A stretch of DNA of 64,000 nt from Blumeriella jaapii (taxonomy: Eukaryota; Ascomycota; Leotiomycetes; Helotiales; Drepanopezizaceae), in contig VWND01000001.1 in the NCBI GenBank assembly GCA_009599575.1, positions 2,852,001 through 2,916,000 of the forward strand, in the 5' to 3' direction. Position 1 is the first letter of the stretch; each line of letters opens with the position of its first letter. The notes under the pieces are model-generated. The model was given only the letters and a program-made list of their open reading frames with translations. It ran no database searches and was not told where the DNA came from. Positions 33,040 to 44,136 of the stretch are shown here, in pieces. The translations under genes were made by a program, and so were the position numbers.

Positions 33040-33540
33040 GAATTCGGCTAAAAAAAGCCAGTTTTCCCAGTTTTTTTAAGCGTATTCGACAAATTATTTT
33101 AAATAAAAAAGTAGGTAAACGTTTGCGTTTTCGGTTTGGCCATTTGTTTCAAAATAAAAACTGGTAGATAGCGTAATATTAATTTCGAAACGATAATTAA
33201 TAGCTTTTTAAAATTGTAAAACGAACAAAAAGCTTCGGTTTAAAATTATAAAATCGGAAAGGCTATATAAGCGCCAGATATTTTTATAAAACAGCTTGGC
33301 TAGATTTGACGCTTTTATAGCTAAATAGCAAATTATATAATATCGTTTTTTAATAAAGCGATATATTATTATTATAATCAGATTGTTTCGACTTTTGTGT
33401 TTTTTTACGAAAAAAAAGCTTATAAAATCGATTGATATATAGCTTCAACGGCGTAAAAGAATAAACAAAGATTTGAAAAATCTTTAATAGCGTTAATTAA
33501 TGCTTGTATTGCGAAAACAGCCGTTGCAATTGCGCATAAA
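33040..33540 (-). pseudogene. Gypsy-G integrase core
   Basis: On the minus strand: YIICYLAIKASNLAKLFYKN then IWRLYSLSDFIILNRS (33235-33300), then ALNYRFEINITLSTSFYFE and NGQTENANVYL (33115-33150). This is the DDE core of Ty3/gypsy integrase (family 'HYIAC...LAxLFxxxIxRLHGLPxxIVSDRGxQFxSxFWxxL...STAYHPETDGQTERxNxxLE'). The second catalytic Asp is now Asn (LNRS for SDRG) and the Asp of DGQTE is Asn; the catalytic Glu remains. Confidence 0.87.
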
Positions 33541-33999
33541 TCTTTTGCAATTTTTAAAAATCAATGGCCAATAATAATTTCTGCTGATAATTTCGTACAA
33601 TTTGTTTTTTCCGGAATAATCTGTTTTTATTAAATTATAAGCTATTTGCAAAAGCTAAATGCGAATAAAAATATTTAAATTCGATATGTTTAAAACGTAT
33701 AATCGGTTTCGAAAATACAATTTGTTATTGCGTATAAAACATTCGAAAAATTGTAAGTTTTTTAATTTCGAAATACTTTTTGGTTTAAGCATTTCTTTTT
33801 TAATAGCAATCCACAGCTTGTTAATAAAATAATATTCGTTTAATAATCGTGAAAGCTTTTCGTCGTTTGCTTCGGGTATTTATTTAAGCAAAGCTGGAAA
33901 AGCGTTTAAAACTTTAATTAAATAATGCTTTTTAAAAAAAGCTTGATTTTGGAACTGGATTTTTTCGTTTAAAAATTTTTAAAAAAGGTTTTAAAAACG

Positions 34000-34500
34000 T
34001 CGGATTAAAAAATCAGATTTGCTATTTTGTTTTTTAAATTTAAATATAACTACGAAGTCAAAACCAGCTAAAAACTCGCTTTAGCGTATTTGACGTCGAT
34101 TGAATTATTTAATTATTATAAAATATTTCAGGTTTCGGTGGTTTGTAAATATACGAATTAAATAAGCAGCTTTTTGTAATTCGGCTCGCTAATTTTCGAA
34201 GCAACGTATAATAGCGAAAAGTTTTTTATTATAAATCTCGTAATTGCATTCGACTAAATCGAACTTTTTTAATATAAACGCGATTGAATAAAGCATTTTT
34301 ATATCGTTTTTTTTGAAAAAGGATTTTTAAAAAAACGTAATCAAAAGCGTCGGTTTTAACGAAAATCTTTTTATTAAAATTAAAATAAAATAGTATAAGT
34401 GCAATAATAAAAGCTGATTTAAGAAATTCGAAAGCCTTAATACAATTATTATTAAAATCTTATTTAATGTTTTTTTTCGTTAGATTTATTAAAGGAATAA
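34000..34500 (-). pseudogene. Gypsy-G RNase H region
   Basis: Placed by position between RT and integrase. The region after RT and the AT-rich stretch near 34190-34290 match the layout of the other gypsy copies, but no clean RNase H motif survives. Confidence 0.5.
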
Positions 34501-34739
34501 CGATGCGAAAAAAACTTTTGATAAAGCGTCGGTAAAAATTTGCAAAATTTAAAAACGCTTATACGTTTTTAACGTTGAATAAAAAGTTTTAGCTAATAAT
34601 AGTTTCCAATTTTTTAAAATTCATTTTGACTTTAATAGTAAAAATGATTATTTTTAAATAAACGATTTTTTAAATTTTAAATTCGCATTTTTTTATATTT
34701 AATTACAGGCCAGCGTCGGAAAAAGCTTAAAAAACGAAA

Positions 34740-35170
34740 TTAACGTGTTTTTTGTATTTTTAAAAATCGTTTAAATAAACTAAAATATCGTTTATATAAG
34801 CTGTGCAAAAAATATTTAAATAAAATCGTAAAATATCGTTTATGCGAAATTGAAAAATAGCAAAAGCGTTGCATAAACCGAAAAGCATAATCAACGATTC
34901 GAATAAACCGTATCTTGTATTAAACGCAATAAGTTATTTATAGCCTTTTTTTATTCGAATTTTATTAAAAGCGGCAAAAACGTTAAATTTAATATAGAAT
35001 TTCGCTTTATTTAATCGAAAAAATGTTTTTTAAATTAATAATAAAAAATATTGGTTTTTGATTATAATAGCGTTGAAAGCTTTGTAATCGACGCAAAAAC
35101 GTAATCCGCTTTTTGGTTTTTTCGTAAATAAAATAAAAAAAGCGGCGAGAAAAAAACTAGCTCGAATTCA
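34740..35170 (-). pseudogene. Gypsy-G reverse transcriptase
   Basis: The minus strand reads [20 protein letters not shown] followed by [18 protein letters not shown] (35030-35150), the standard RT entry '[36 protein letters not shown]'. The catalytic box at 34787-34798 reads YIND (family YIDD) within [14 protein letters not shown]. Upstream of the box the fingers and palm are decayed. Confidence 0.87.
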
Positions 35171-35819
35171 GCTTTTTTCGAGGTTTTCTTTTAAAAAACT
35201 TACGTAAAATTTAAAATTCGTTAATTAATATATTATATAAAAAACCGTATAAAAGTATTGCGCTAAAACGGAATTTTATCGTATAATCAACGCTTTTTTT
35301 ATAAAACGCAAGTTTATTAGCTTTAATAAAATCGAAAGCGGCCAAATAGTAATAATAGTATTAAAAAAGTTTTATTCGGGAATCGATTAATAATTTAATT
35401 TAAAAAGCCAAACGAATATTTTTCAAAAAAGCTTCAGCGAAGTAAAATTCAGCTGATAAATATTATCGTTTAGCTTAAAAGAATTTTTGTCGTAACTGGT
35501 TTACTTTTAATAATGCAGAATTAAGGTCGTTTTTAATTATAGCGCCGAGTTTTTGTAAACGTTGATCGATTTCGTATAATAAGGCTGAAAATATTTCGAT
35601 TCCGGGCTGAAAAAATAAAGTATTAAAAGCAGCAGCTTTTGTACGGCGAGAAAAAGCTAATTAAACGATTGATTTGTAAAAATAGCGTTTTTAAATTAAA
35701 TTTAAAACAGTTAATTAATAAAAGTTTTGAAATAAATCATTCGAACGGCAAAAGTCTGAATTAAAGCAAAAAGTATTCGTAATTTAATTAATATAAGAAT
35801 TATATATTTTAAGCCAAGG

Positions 35820-36080
35820 TTTGCCCAAAATAAAATCGTATTTTTTTAGTGTTATAATAAAAGTTGTAATTCGTTCGGTATGGCGGACGATATTGATTTG
35901 AAAAAAGATTTAATAAGTAACGTCGCCGTAAATGGAAAAACGTTCGATAACTACGGTAAGTTTACGTGGATTAATAAGTAAAACAAAAGTTAATTCGTAG
36001 TATTATACGAAAGTATAATTAATAAAATTATCGGTAGCTTCGGAATCGTTTAAAAAGTAAGTTTTAATATATGTATTATT
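35820..36080 (-). pseudogene. Gypsy-G aspartic protease
   Basis: The active-site region on the minus strand reads LNDSEATDNFINYTFV (36018-36060), matching 'LxDSGAxxNFIxxxFV' with Gly changed to Glu. Downstream come FILGKPWLKIYN (35815-35850), the closing flap-distal motif 'DxILGxPWLxxxNP' of retrotransposon proteases, and INIVRHTERITTFIITLKK. The catalytic Asp is kept. Confidence 0.83.
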
Positions 36081-36239
36081 AGCAGTTATAATACAAAGCA
36101 ATATCAAATATAATTCCGGAACGCTATTTAAAGCAAATAGTTTTAATTTATTTTTCAAAAGTTTTTAATAATAATAATTATTAAAAATAGTTAGTTTCCC
36201 GATTTTTTTGCTTCGGCTTTAGCTTTTTTGATTTAAAAA

Positions 36240-36929
36240 AAGTCGGAGCAGTTAGCAGCTCGGTGTTTATCGCTAGTATATTATAAGCAAAAGTTATTAG
36301 CAAAAAAATAAATTCGGCGAACTAGCTTTTCGGCGTTACCGATTGAGCGTTTGTTTTTTGTTATATTAGCTACGGTTTATATAATTGCTTTGGTTTAAAT
36401 AGCGCTGAGGTTTATAAAATCGCTTTAAATAATAATCGTAATAGCAGTTTTAAATATAATAGCGGAAAAAATGATTTTCGTATTGCGGCTTCCGGTTTTA
36501 TAATAATTAGGATTTAATTATCGAAAAACGATATCGGTTTCGCGCATTTAAGCGCAAAAACTAATAAAATCGGTTTTTAAATCGAAAAAGTTAATATACG
36601 ATAAACGAATAATTATATTAAAATAAAAAGCTTTGCGCAGAATAGCGATAGCGGCTTCGTTATTAAATTTAATATAATTTTTAATTTCTAGCCAAATAAA
36701 AAAAAAAGTGGATAGAAATTAATTGCTTTGTTTAAAAAACAAATTTTTTAAATGCATCTGCTTATTAATTAAAAATACCGAACGATTGTTAAAAGATTTA
36801 AATTATTTTTGCAATAATCAAATAGAAAAAAATGCCGTCCGTACGTAAACTTTTTTGTAAAACGCTTTTGGCTGTATCGGAAAAGCGAAAAAAAAAGTAA
36901 CTTATGCGATTTTGTTCGGTCGCATATTA
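36240..36929 (-). pseudogene. Gypsy-G gag, C-terminal half with CCHC knuckle
   Basis: A zinc knuckle at about 36245-36290 on the minus strand reads CLxYTSDKHRAANC, i.e. C-x2-C-x4-H-x4-C with the second Cys changed to Tyr. Before it the capsid end is partly open: NNEAAIAILRKAFYFNIIIR and FFDLKTDFISFCA. The minus frame 36769-36975 runs across the Gypsy-C2 junction and is chimeric. The gag start is on the other side of the insertion at 49803. Confidence 0.75.
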
Positions 36930-36934
36930 ATCCT
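36930..36934. repeat. Left TSD of Gypsy-C2 (ATCCT)
   Basis: ATCCT here is repeated exactly at 49798-49802. The two flanks together restore continuous Gypsy-G gag. Confidence 0.9.
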
Positions 36935-37200
36935 TGTAACGATCTAATCAGTCGGAGGGCTGGAAGATCAGTCAACTGCTCGCCGTGTTTATATAATATA
37001 AGAAACGAGCCTTTGGTTTTGTAACAAAATATTTATTTAAAATTAACAACTGCAGAAAGCAGAAGTTGCTAAAAAGAGAAAGCCTTATATATATAAATAG
37101 TTTTTACAATTGATAGGGAGATCCACCAGAAAACCAGAGAGCTTGCAATTATACGTAGTTGCTAGGATAACGCGAAAGGCCAAAAAAGTAAGTCGTTATA
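36935..37200 (-). repeat. LTR-C, 3' LTR of Gypsy-C2
   Basis: The LTR is 266 bp, TGTAACGATCTAATCAGTCG...AAGTCGTTATA. The first 60 bp keep the ancestral sequence. A polypurine tract (minus strand of about 37203-37222, CGGACGGGGAGA) abuts the right side. Confidence 0.92.
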
Positions 37201-37685
37201 TTATCTCCCCGTCCGAAAAAAGCGCGCCTTCGAGCTTTTATTTATTAATACGTCGCTATCCAAATAATCGTACGAATTCAAACCTTCGGAATACGCTTTC
37301 AGCCAGTTTATTAGTTTTGCAGAAAAACCGGAAAGCTTTTTATACGCCAAGTGAAAATCGCGCACTTTTAAAAAAGCATATATAAAATCAGACGCGGGAT
37401 ATTACGTAAGATTTTTATTTAAACTTATTTAAAAAGCTTTGTATTAAAAGGTTTTCCGCTGTATTCGATAAGCGATTAATTCTTCGATTTCGTATTTAAG
37501 CTTATCAATTATATTAATAAGTTCAAAAGCTGGGTTAATCTGATTTAAAAACGCGTCGTTAGCTGTTTTACGCAATCGATTAGCGTGAAAAACTGAATAT
37601 ACGTTTATAATACTAAAAAAGTTTAATTTAAAAGCGTTGTCGAAAATTTTGGCTATAATTTTAAAAAGGCCGTTTGTAGGATTGT
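37201..37685 (-). pseudogene. Gypsy-C2 C-terminal end of Pol (left of Gypsy-A4)
   Basis: This is the same segment as 54090-54570 in C3. On the minus strand it holds the conserved piece with NWLKAY, DSYDYL and KSSxARFF. The plus frame 37110-37385 is antisense. ATTGT at 37681-37685 is the left TSD of Gypsy-A4. Confidence 0.72.
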
Positions 37686-37964
37686 TGTTACAGCTAGCTT
37701 AAGGGTGATCGGAATGATATGGACCAAAAGGTACGCATGTAAATTGAAAGAAAAACACCGAGCTAGAATGCTCGGGGTCGCGAACTTTATATATAATGGG
37801 TTGCGCTTATAGGTCACGTGATTTAGCGCGAGGCCTAGTGGCCGAGGTGGTCCGTGCCTAAACCTTAATCTAATACCACTAGCATTTATATTATTGGCAA
37901 CTATACTACTGGCAGCTATATTATTAGCAGCTATATTACTAAATTAGCAGCCAGGATCGTAATA
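37686..37964 (-). repeat. LTR-A, 3' LTR of Gypsy-A4
   Basis: The LTR is 279 bp, TGTTACAGCTAGC...GGATCGTAATA. It keeps the hairpin CCGAGC-TAGAAT-GCTCGG (37758-37775), the TATA-like TATATATAA (about 37786-37796) and CACGTG (37815-37820). The polypurine tract lies on the minus strand of 37965-37984. Confidence 0.95.
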
Positions 37965-38029
37965 CTACCTCCCCCTTCCGAAAAATTGCGTCTTTGCAAT
38001 TGCAATTATAGGTTTATCGTCCTTTAATT

Positions 38030-39960
38030 CAGTATAATTTTTCCTGCCTTCGTTGTAAGCTTACAGCTATGCGGAAAGCGCTCGTAAAAAGCTTTTAGCG
38101 ATAAAATATAATCGGTGAAATATTTAAAAAATATAAAAGGCCGTTATAACGTTAAAACAAAAGTATTATTCGAAATTTTTATCAGCGCTTTTTTAATTAA
38201 CTTGGTATTACAATACTTTTTTATGCAACTTCGAACTTATTATTTTTTCGATCTTTTATTCCGTTTGCTTAAAAAGTAATTAAATAAAAGCTGGTTCGAA
38301 GCGGCGTTGGCCAGATAAAAGATTGCTGATATGCTTTCGAAACGAATATAAATGAAAAATTAAATAAATTAACCAATCTGCGGAAAGATTAAGCTTTTAA
38401 TTTTTATTTATTTTTTCGACGATTTTAACTAGGCCGTATTATTTATTTAAAAGCTTTCGGAAAGATCGGTCGAATTTTTAATTCTTAATATTTATTAATA
38501 TTTCGTCGCTTATATTTCAATTTATTGGTCGTTTGTGCAAATTAGCGAAGCGCTTTATCTTGGCTTATTATTACGCAATAAACGATTACGCGTATTTCAC
38601 AACCTTTTTAGCTCGAAAAGCCAAATGCAAAGCTTCGTCGCGATTAAGCTTTTCGATGGCCGAGCGAAAAAAACGAAAATTATTTATATTTCAAAATATA
38701 CGAGCCTCGTATTTATTTAAGATTTAAAAAAAAAAAACGTTGCCGAAAAATTCGTGCGGCAAAATCAATTATATAATATTTATTAAAAGTAATAGGCGTT
38801 TTTAATTGTTTTAATAATAAAAGCAAAAAAAACGGAAGCGTTGCTTAATATATTAATTTATTACTTCGGTTTATTTATCGATATTAAAATTATACGCAAT
38901 AGTCAACTTAACTTTGGTTTTTAATATACGGCAGAGTTTTTATTAAAAAACCGAAACAAATTAAGCTTTTCGGTCCGAAACAATTAAATCCGGCATGCCG
39001 AAATAACGCATCCAATAAATCAAAAATAAAACTGTTAATTTTTTCGCTATAATAATTTTATAACAAAGAATTGACAAATGTTTTTTAAACAAGCGATTTA
39101 TTATTACGAAAACGAAATCGTAACTATTTTCGTTTAATAAAAACTTCGTAAAATTTATCGTTAAATGTTAATAAGGCCTGCTGAATATAAGCAAAAGCTT
39201 TAAAAAGCCCGGAATCTTGTCGCGTCTAGTTTTTATTCGTATACAACGATAATTCGAAACGTATTATTATATATTTGTTTTTATAGCTTTTTAATAATAT
39301 TTGCGACCGACCAAAAGCTTTATTTTTTTTATTTTAGCGTATGCTACGCAAAGCTGTTTGTAAATATATCGGATTAAAAAGATTCGCAATTCGGAAAGTT
39401 TCAAAAGTATTATTAATCTGCTTTGGAAAAACAATTTGTTTTATCGCAATTAATAATTAAAGCTATAATTGCGGGCTTGCATTCGTTGCGCTTCGAAAAA
39501 AAAAAATTTTTATTAGCTTATAGCAAATCGTTTATAAATATATAACTATATATATCGTATGCGATTACGAAAATTAAATCTGCGGATTTTTTTTATAAAC
39601 ATTTTATTTTTTTCGCTTTCGCTGTCTTTTTCGAAAAAAATGCCGTCGTTATCGTGCTTATCGAAAGCTATTTTTATAAGCGTCAGCGTAATTATGTTTT
39701 TAGCAGCTATTTTTTTTAAAATCTAAAAATCTAATTTATCGTCGGAAAACATTTGCTGCTTTCGAGCTGTTCGCTGTCGTATTTCTAATAAAAAAATATT
39801 TTAGTTTCTGCGAAAAAAGATATCAGCGAGCGTATTAATAATTTCCGACCGATATATAATTATAAAATGAAAATCGGCGAAAAACTCGGCCTATCGGGCT
39901 TATCGGGCCGAAAAGTTTTTAATTATTATAAAATATTTCAAAGCGCGATAATCGGTATAT
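38030..39960 (-). pseudogene. Gypsy-A4 integrase and 3' end of pol
   Basis: The integrase core on the minus strand reads MRYFGMPDLIVSDRKA (38966-39011), with the second catalytic Asp, and DK*TEVIN at about 38853-38880 with the catalytic Glu. Both are in the pol phase. The N-terminal zinc-binding part (39.1-39.9 kb) and the C-terminal part (38.03-38.85) have no clean motif. Short plus frames at 38533-38727 are antisense to the integrase tail. Confidence 0.8.
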
Positions 39961-39974
39961 ATATATACGTTTTT

Positions 39975-40232
39975 TTAAGCGCCTAACAGCTCCGGCTTAT
40001 AATTTTTAAAAAAGCGAAAAATAACAAAAAGCTTTTTATCGTAAATCGAATAATTAAGCTCGGCGTCGATTATAATTTTGGAAAAAAAACCGACCGAATA
40101 ATAAAAATCATCTTTTTGCAATTGCGATAATACGCCAGTTATTATTTTATCAGAAAAATCGGTTTTCAGGCGCATTTGCTTATAAAAGTCGTAATAGCAT
40201 AAAATGAAAACATTTAGCAAAATCTTGCGCAA
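39975..40232 (-). pseudogene. Gypsy-A4 RNase H
   Basis: The 85-codon open stretch reads CYYDFYKQMRLKTDFSDKII then TGVLSQLQKDDFYYSVGFFS and ELNYSIYDKKLFVIFRFF. It aligns with 4967-5425 and matches gypsy RNase H ('xxxLETDASDxAxGxVLSQ...PVAFxSRxxxxAExNYxIxDKELLAIV'). The first catalytic Asp (KTD) is kept. Confidence 0.87.
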
Positions 40233-40448
40233 TACTTTTTATGCGTTTTTCTGCTTTTTTTTCGAATACGAAAAAAAAAACGTTTTTACTTATGAAAACA
40301 GTAAAAAAAGCGGCAAATACGGCTATAACCGGCTATAAAAACATTTATAAAAATTGCAAAAGCCTAAAAAGCTTTGCACGCTTCGCATATTCGCTATATA
40401 TTGCCAATTTTTAATAATAGCGATTTTTTCCGAATTTATTTTAATATT

Positions 40449-40997
40449 TTAAATGCTAATAACGAAATTTAAAAACTTAATTTTTGTAATATTAAACTCG
40501 CACTTTTTAATATCAGCTTTTAAGCCGTACTTTTTTAAAATCGACAAAATCTTTTTAACGTAAATCTTATATTTTAAATTATTCGCGAAGTAAATAAAAA
40601 TATCGTTAAAATACGCCGAGCAAAAATCATTCAAGTATTTTATAAAAATATTATTAATAAAACGTTGAAATATAACGGGCTTATTAATAAAGCCGAACGA
40701 AAAAACTTTATACTTATATATGTCGTATCGAATGCGAAAACTAATCAGTTTTTTAAACTTTTCGAACATCCGGATTCGATTAAAAGCTTATTAAATATTA
40801 ATTTTCGTAAACATTTTGATTTTAATAATTCGCGCCAGCATTTCGTTAATTAAAAGCAAAAAATAAAAATTCTTTTTTGTAAAATCGTTAAGCTTACGGT
40901 AATCGATATATAAACGCATAAAGCCGTTTGACTTTTTAATAAATAAAATCGGGGCGGCGAAAAAAATATTAAAAAGTTTAATAAAATCTTTGTGCAA
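40449..40997 (-). pseudogene. Gypsy-A4 reverse transcriptase
   Basis: Two open stretches in one phase are separated by a stop near 40780. The first (40997-40791) has FAAPILFIKKSNGFMRLYID then YRKLNDFTKKNFYFLLLINE. The second (40769-40449) has FRIRYDIYKYKVFSFGFIN, FQRFINNIFIKYLNDF, the catalytic box SAYFNDIFIYF with YFND for YxDD, and CEFNITKIKFLNFVIS, the segment that follows the palm ('KCEFxxxxVxFLGxxIS'). The upstream part to about 41170 (KLVFRRS, YEKYAFYKIIQTF in decayed form) is the usual linker between protease and RT. Confidence 0.9.
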
Positions 40998-40999
40998 AT

Positions 41000-42200
41000 T
41001 ATCGAAAATATAGCTTTTGACTTTTATAAGCTGTTTATTCGTAAAACGTTTGAATAATTTTATAAAAAGCGTATTTCTCGTAGTAAAATATATTTTATAA
41101 TTTATACCGGAGCGGCGAAAAACGAGCTTATCGCTTTTTTGCTTATAAAACAGTTTTTCGAACTTCGAATACTAAATTAAAAAAAAACTTTTTTATAAAA
41201 ACCACGTTATCGTTATATTTGGCTTGCAAAGCGTCGGAAACGGAAATGCTTTTTATTGCCGCGAATTATATAACTTTTTCAAATTCGGCGATTTTCGCAC
41301 GGCGAAAACGTTTTTTATTTATATTATACACAAAAGCAACAAACGTACAATCGTTGGATAATAATAATTTTTTTTTTTTTGCGATTCGCATTCGCTTTTC
41401 GTAACGTATTTGCAAAACGCTAAATGCAAAAGCGGAAATACAACTGATATTGCAATTGAAAATAAAAAAAATAACAATTGTTCCGATTAAAAAAACCGGC
41501 TTGATCGGTTTAAAGCTGCCAATAAAAAACTTTTCCATTTTATACAAACTGCTTTTAAAATCTCGTATAAATATAAAAAGTTTATCAGTTCCTAAGCTTA
41601 AATAAGTCTTTTTAATCGTTATAAAAATACTGGCAGAAATATATAAAGCTTTTATTGCGCTGTTTCGTTTATCTGCATCTTTTTAATATATGCGATTAAG
41701 CATTTTAAGTTTTGTTCGCTGATTAAGATCGACGAATAACTGTTCGTTAAAATAAAAAATAATAAATATATCGAATGGCCATTTTATTTTGTTTTTTCTT
41801 TGGCCGTACGCTTATTTTAAATCGTAATGCTATAAAAATTTGCGACTAATAAAAACGTCGGTAAAACCCAGGTTTATAACCAGAAAAAAAAAATTTATAC
41901 GACGTCGGTCAATCGTAAAAAAAAAAAAAATAACAAAAGAAATAAGCTTTTTCGGCTCGCCATTATAGCCGGTGGATATAATAAGCTTATGCAGCCGAAT
42001 AAAACTTATTTCGAAACGTTAAAAAAGTTAATACGCCAAAAAAGTTTTAATCGCACCGAAAATATTAGCTTCGCTATCGATATATGCAAATGTTTTAATA
42101 TATAATTTATTGCGTATTAATTTTATAAAAACTAAAAACTATCGCTTTTTTATTAAAAAGCGTTGATTAAATTTCAAATCCTTTTACAAATCGAATTTTT
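41000..42200 (-). pseudogene. Gypsy-A4 protease region and linker
   Basis: A possible protease active site lies on the minus strand near 41855-41895, INLGFTDVFISRKFL, where 'xDSGATxxFIxxxFL' would be expected; the Asp is Asn. Between it and RT the pol phase encodes a hydrophobic segment (about 41400-41546) that is also visible in A3 (7597-7785). The frames 41219-41404 (plus) and 41266-41547 (minus) are in other phases and are shadows. Confidence 0.5.
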
Positions 42201-43852
42201 TGCTATAATAAAAGTTTTTATTACGGCTTAAAAGTTTTTTAACAAATCGTTTTGCTTTTCGTCGATAGCTATTTCGGCGATTTTGCGATTAAGCTTAGCG
42301 TCGAAGCAAACGTTTGCGAAATGGCCGGATTTGCCGTAATTATAACAAACGCTAAAAAAACGCGCAGTCAAACGGAAAAAACCGGAAATAGCAAAAATAG
42401 CAGTTATACGCTCGTAAAAATCTTTATTAAAAAAAAAAAAAACCGTGCGAACAAAAAGGGCTGAAAAAGTAAAACGTTATAAAGCTTTAAAAATACCGAA
42501 AGTACGTTTAAAATCCTGATTAGCAAAAGCTATAGCAAAAAAAAAAATGGCTTATGCGACGAGCAAAAGCTATTTTTTCAGTTCGGATATTACGTAACTT
42601 TTTATCCGCAACGGCCAAAAACTCGTTTAAAGCAATATAATTACCATTTATTTTATATTTTTCTATTCGGAAATCGTATTTAAAAATAAAAACAATTTTT
42701 TCGCATATATTTTTAAATTAACGATTTTTAGCAATTTTGCTAATAACTGCGTAGCGAATAAATAAAAAACGAAAATTATTGTAAATCTAACCGTTGTTTA
42801 TATAAAGCTTGTTATATTGCAATTTAGCAAACTAAACGCGGTTATAATCAAAAAAGCGCTGATTAAAAATGCGAAAAACGTTTCGGGCCGATTAGGTTTG
42901 ATTATAGAATTCGGAATTCAAATGTTTTAAAATAATAGTTTTTGCTTTTCCGATAATGCATTTAAAATATGTTTTAGTTTAATTTATATTTTATATAAAA
43001 TTCCTTAAGTACTTTTTAATAAACAATTTTATATTTATTTTTTATACGTTATATTTAATCTTTTTTTAATAATCGTTGAAAGCGTAGCGAAAGTATTTAA
43101 CTTTAAATAATTCGATTCGAAAAATAATTAAGTCGAAAACGGAAAAATAATATTCGGAAATTAATTAAAAGTCTGCGATAAAAGCGCGCGAAGCTCGAAG
43201 TGAAAAAAAAGCGTCGCGAACGATATTAGCGAAAAAAGCTGAAAAACGAGCGGCGGCAATAGCTTAAGCGATCATCTGGGCGATCTGAAGCTGCTAGGCC
43301 GCAGTAAATTTTTCAGCGTTAACAGACATGCTAAGTAATCGGTTTAAGGGCATTCGTCGGTTTAAGAGTACTGGGATGTCAGCGTCGTACAACTCGACCT
43401 TAGATTCGATAATAAAGCGAAAAAATCTAACAGCAGATAATTGTGATTCGATAGAAAAGTCGTAAAATAAAAACTCGCTGCCAGAATCGTCGAAAAAGCC
43501 TGAAACGAATAAAAATTCGAAAGCGCCAGAGGCAAAAGCAGAAAGTAGAAGTGCTGACTCGAAGCCGAATCGTACGAATTGCGTTCGTTTTCGGATGCCG
43601 CGTCGACTTATAAAAAAAACATAGAATATATTAAAAAAAAGCGATTCGAATTGCAAAAGCAAATCGAATTAATAAGAAAGAAAAACTCCAGCTTTTTCTA
43701 GAAACAAAATCAGTAAAAAGAAGTTCTGATCAAAGCACCGATAAATAAACGTCGGTACGGGCGGCCTGAAAAAAGTTCGAGTTGCAAAAGCAGATCGAAT
43801 CCTTAATCGTAGATACAAAGCTTTCCAGCGAAAATTGTTTAATCTTTTTTTA
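42200..43852 (-). pseudogene. Gypsy-A4 gag and leader
   Basis: A CCHC knuckle at 42306-42347 reads CYNYGKSGHFANVC: C-x2-C-x4-H-x4-C with the second Cys now Tyr. The minus stretch 43294-43662 (122 codons) is open in a different phase, is less AT-rich than its surroundings and could be the Gag N-terminal region or part of the leader; I recognise no domain in it. The plus frame 42252-42464 is antisense to the knuckle. Between 42350 and 43290 no frame remains. Confidence 0.65.
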
Positions 43853-44131
43853 TATTACAGCTAGCTTAAGAATAATCGGAATAATATAAACCAAAAGATA
43901 CGCATATAAATTGAAAAAAAAACACCGAGCTAAAATGCTCGGGGTCGCGAACTTTATATACAATGGATTGCGCTTATGGGTCACGTGACTTAGCGCGAGG
44001 CCTAATGGCCGAGGTGGTCCGTGCCCAAACCTTAATTCAACACCACCAGCATTCATACCACTGGCAACCATACCACTGGCAGCCATACCACTGGCAGCCA
44101 TACCACTAGACTAGCAGCCAGGATCGTAACA
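43853..44131 (-). repeat. LTR-A, 5' LTR of Gypsy-A4
   Basis: The LTR is 279 bp, TATTACAGCTAGC...GGATCGTAACA, the same length as its partner. It keeps CACGTG at 43982-43987 and three to four units of the CCACTGGCAGCCATA-type repeat at 44045-44105. Followed by TSD ATTGT (44132-44136). Frames 43850-44101 and 44053-44235 lie in the LTR and are not genes. Confidence 0.95.
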
Positions 44132-44136
44132 ATTGT

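Larger units (their letters stand above)
37686..44131 (-). mobile_element. Gypsy-A4, complete Ty3/gypsy element
   Basis: A 6,446-bp element has two LTRs of exactly 279 bp and an exact 5-bp TSD ATTGT (37681-37685 and 44132-44136). The Gypsy-C3 copy at 54540-54590 shows the uninterrupted target. It is the reference for the family: 5' LTR (44131-43853), gag, protease, RT, RNase H, integrase and polypurine tract in minus-strand order. The Gag knuckle, RT, RNase H and integrase motifs are all in the same phase (codons start at positions with remainder 2 modulo 3), so gag-pol was probably one long frame at least from 42350 to 38850. Confidence 0.95.

Noticed and set aside
43294..43662. Host gene inside Gypsy-A4
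   Set aside because: The sequence has collinear, more mutated partners in A1 (about 1240-1610) and A2 (about 6170-6540), so it is part of the element.
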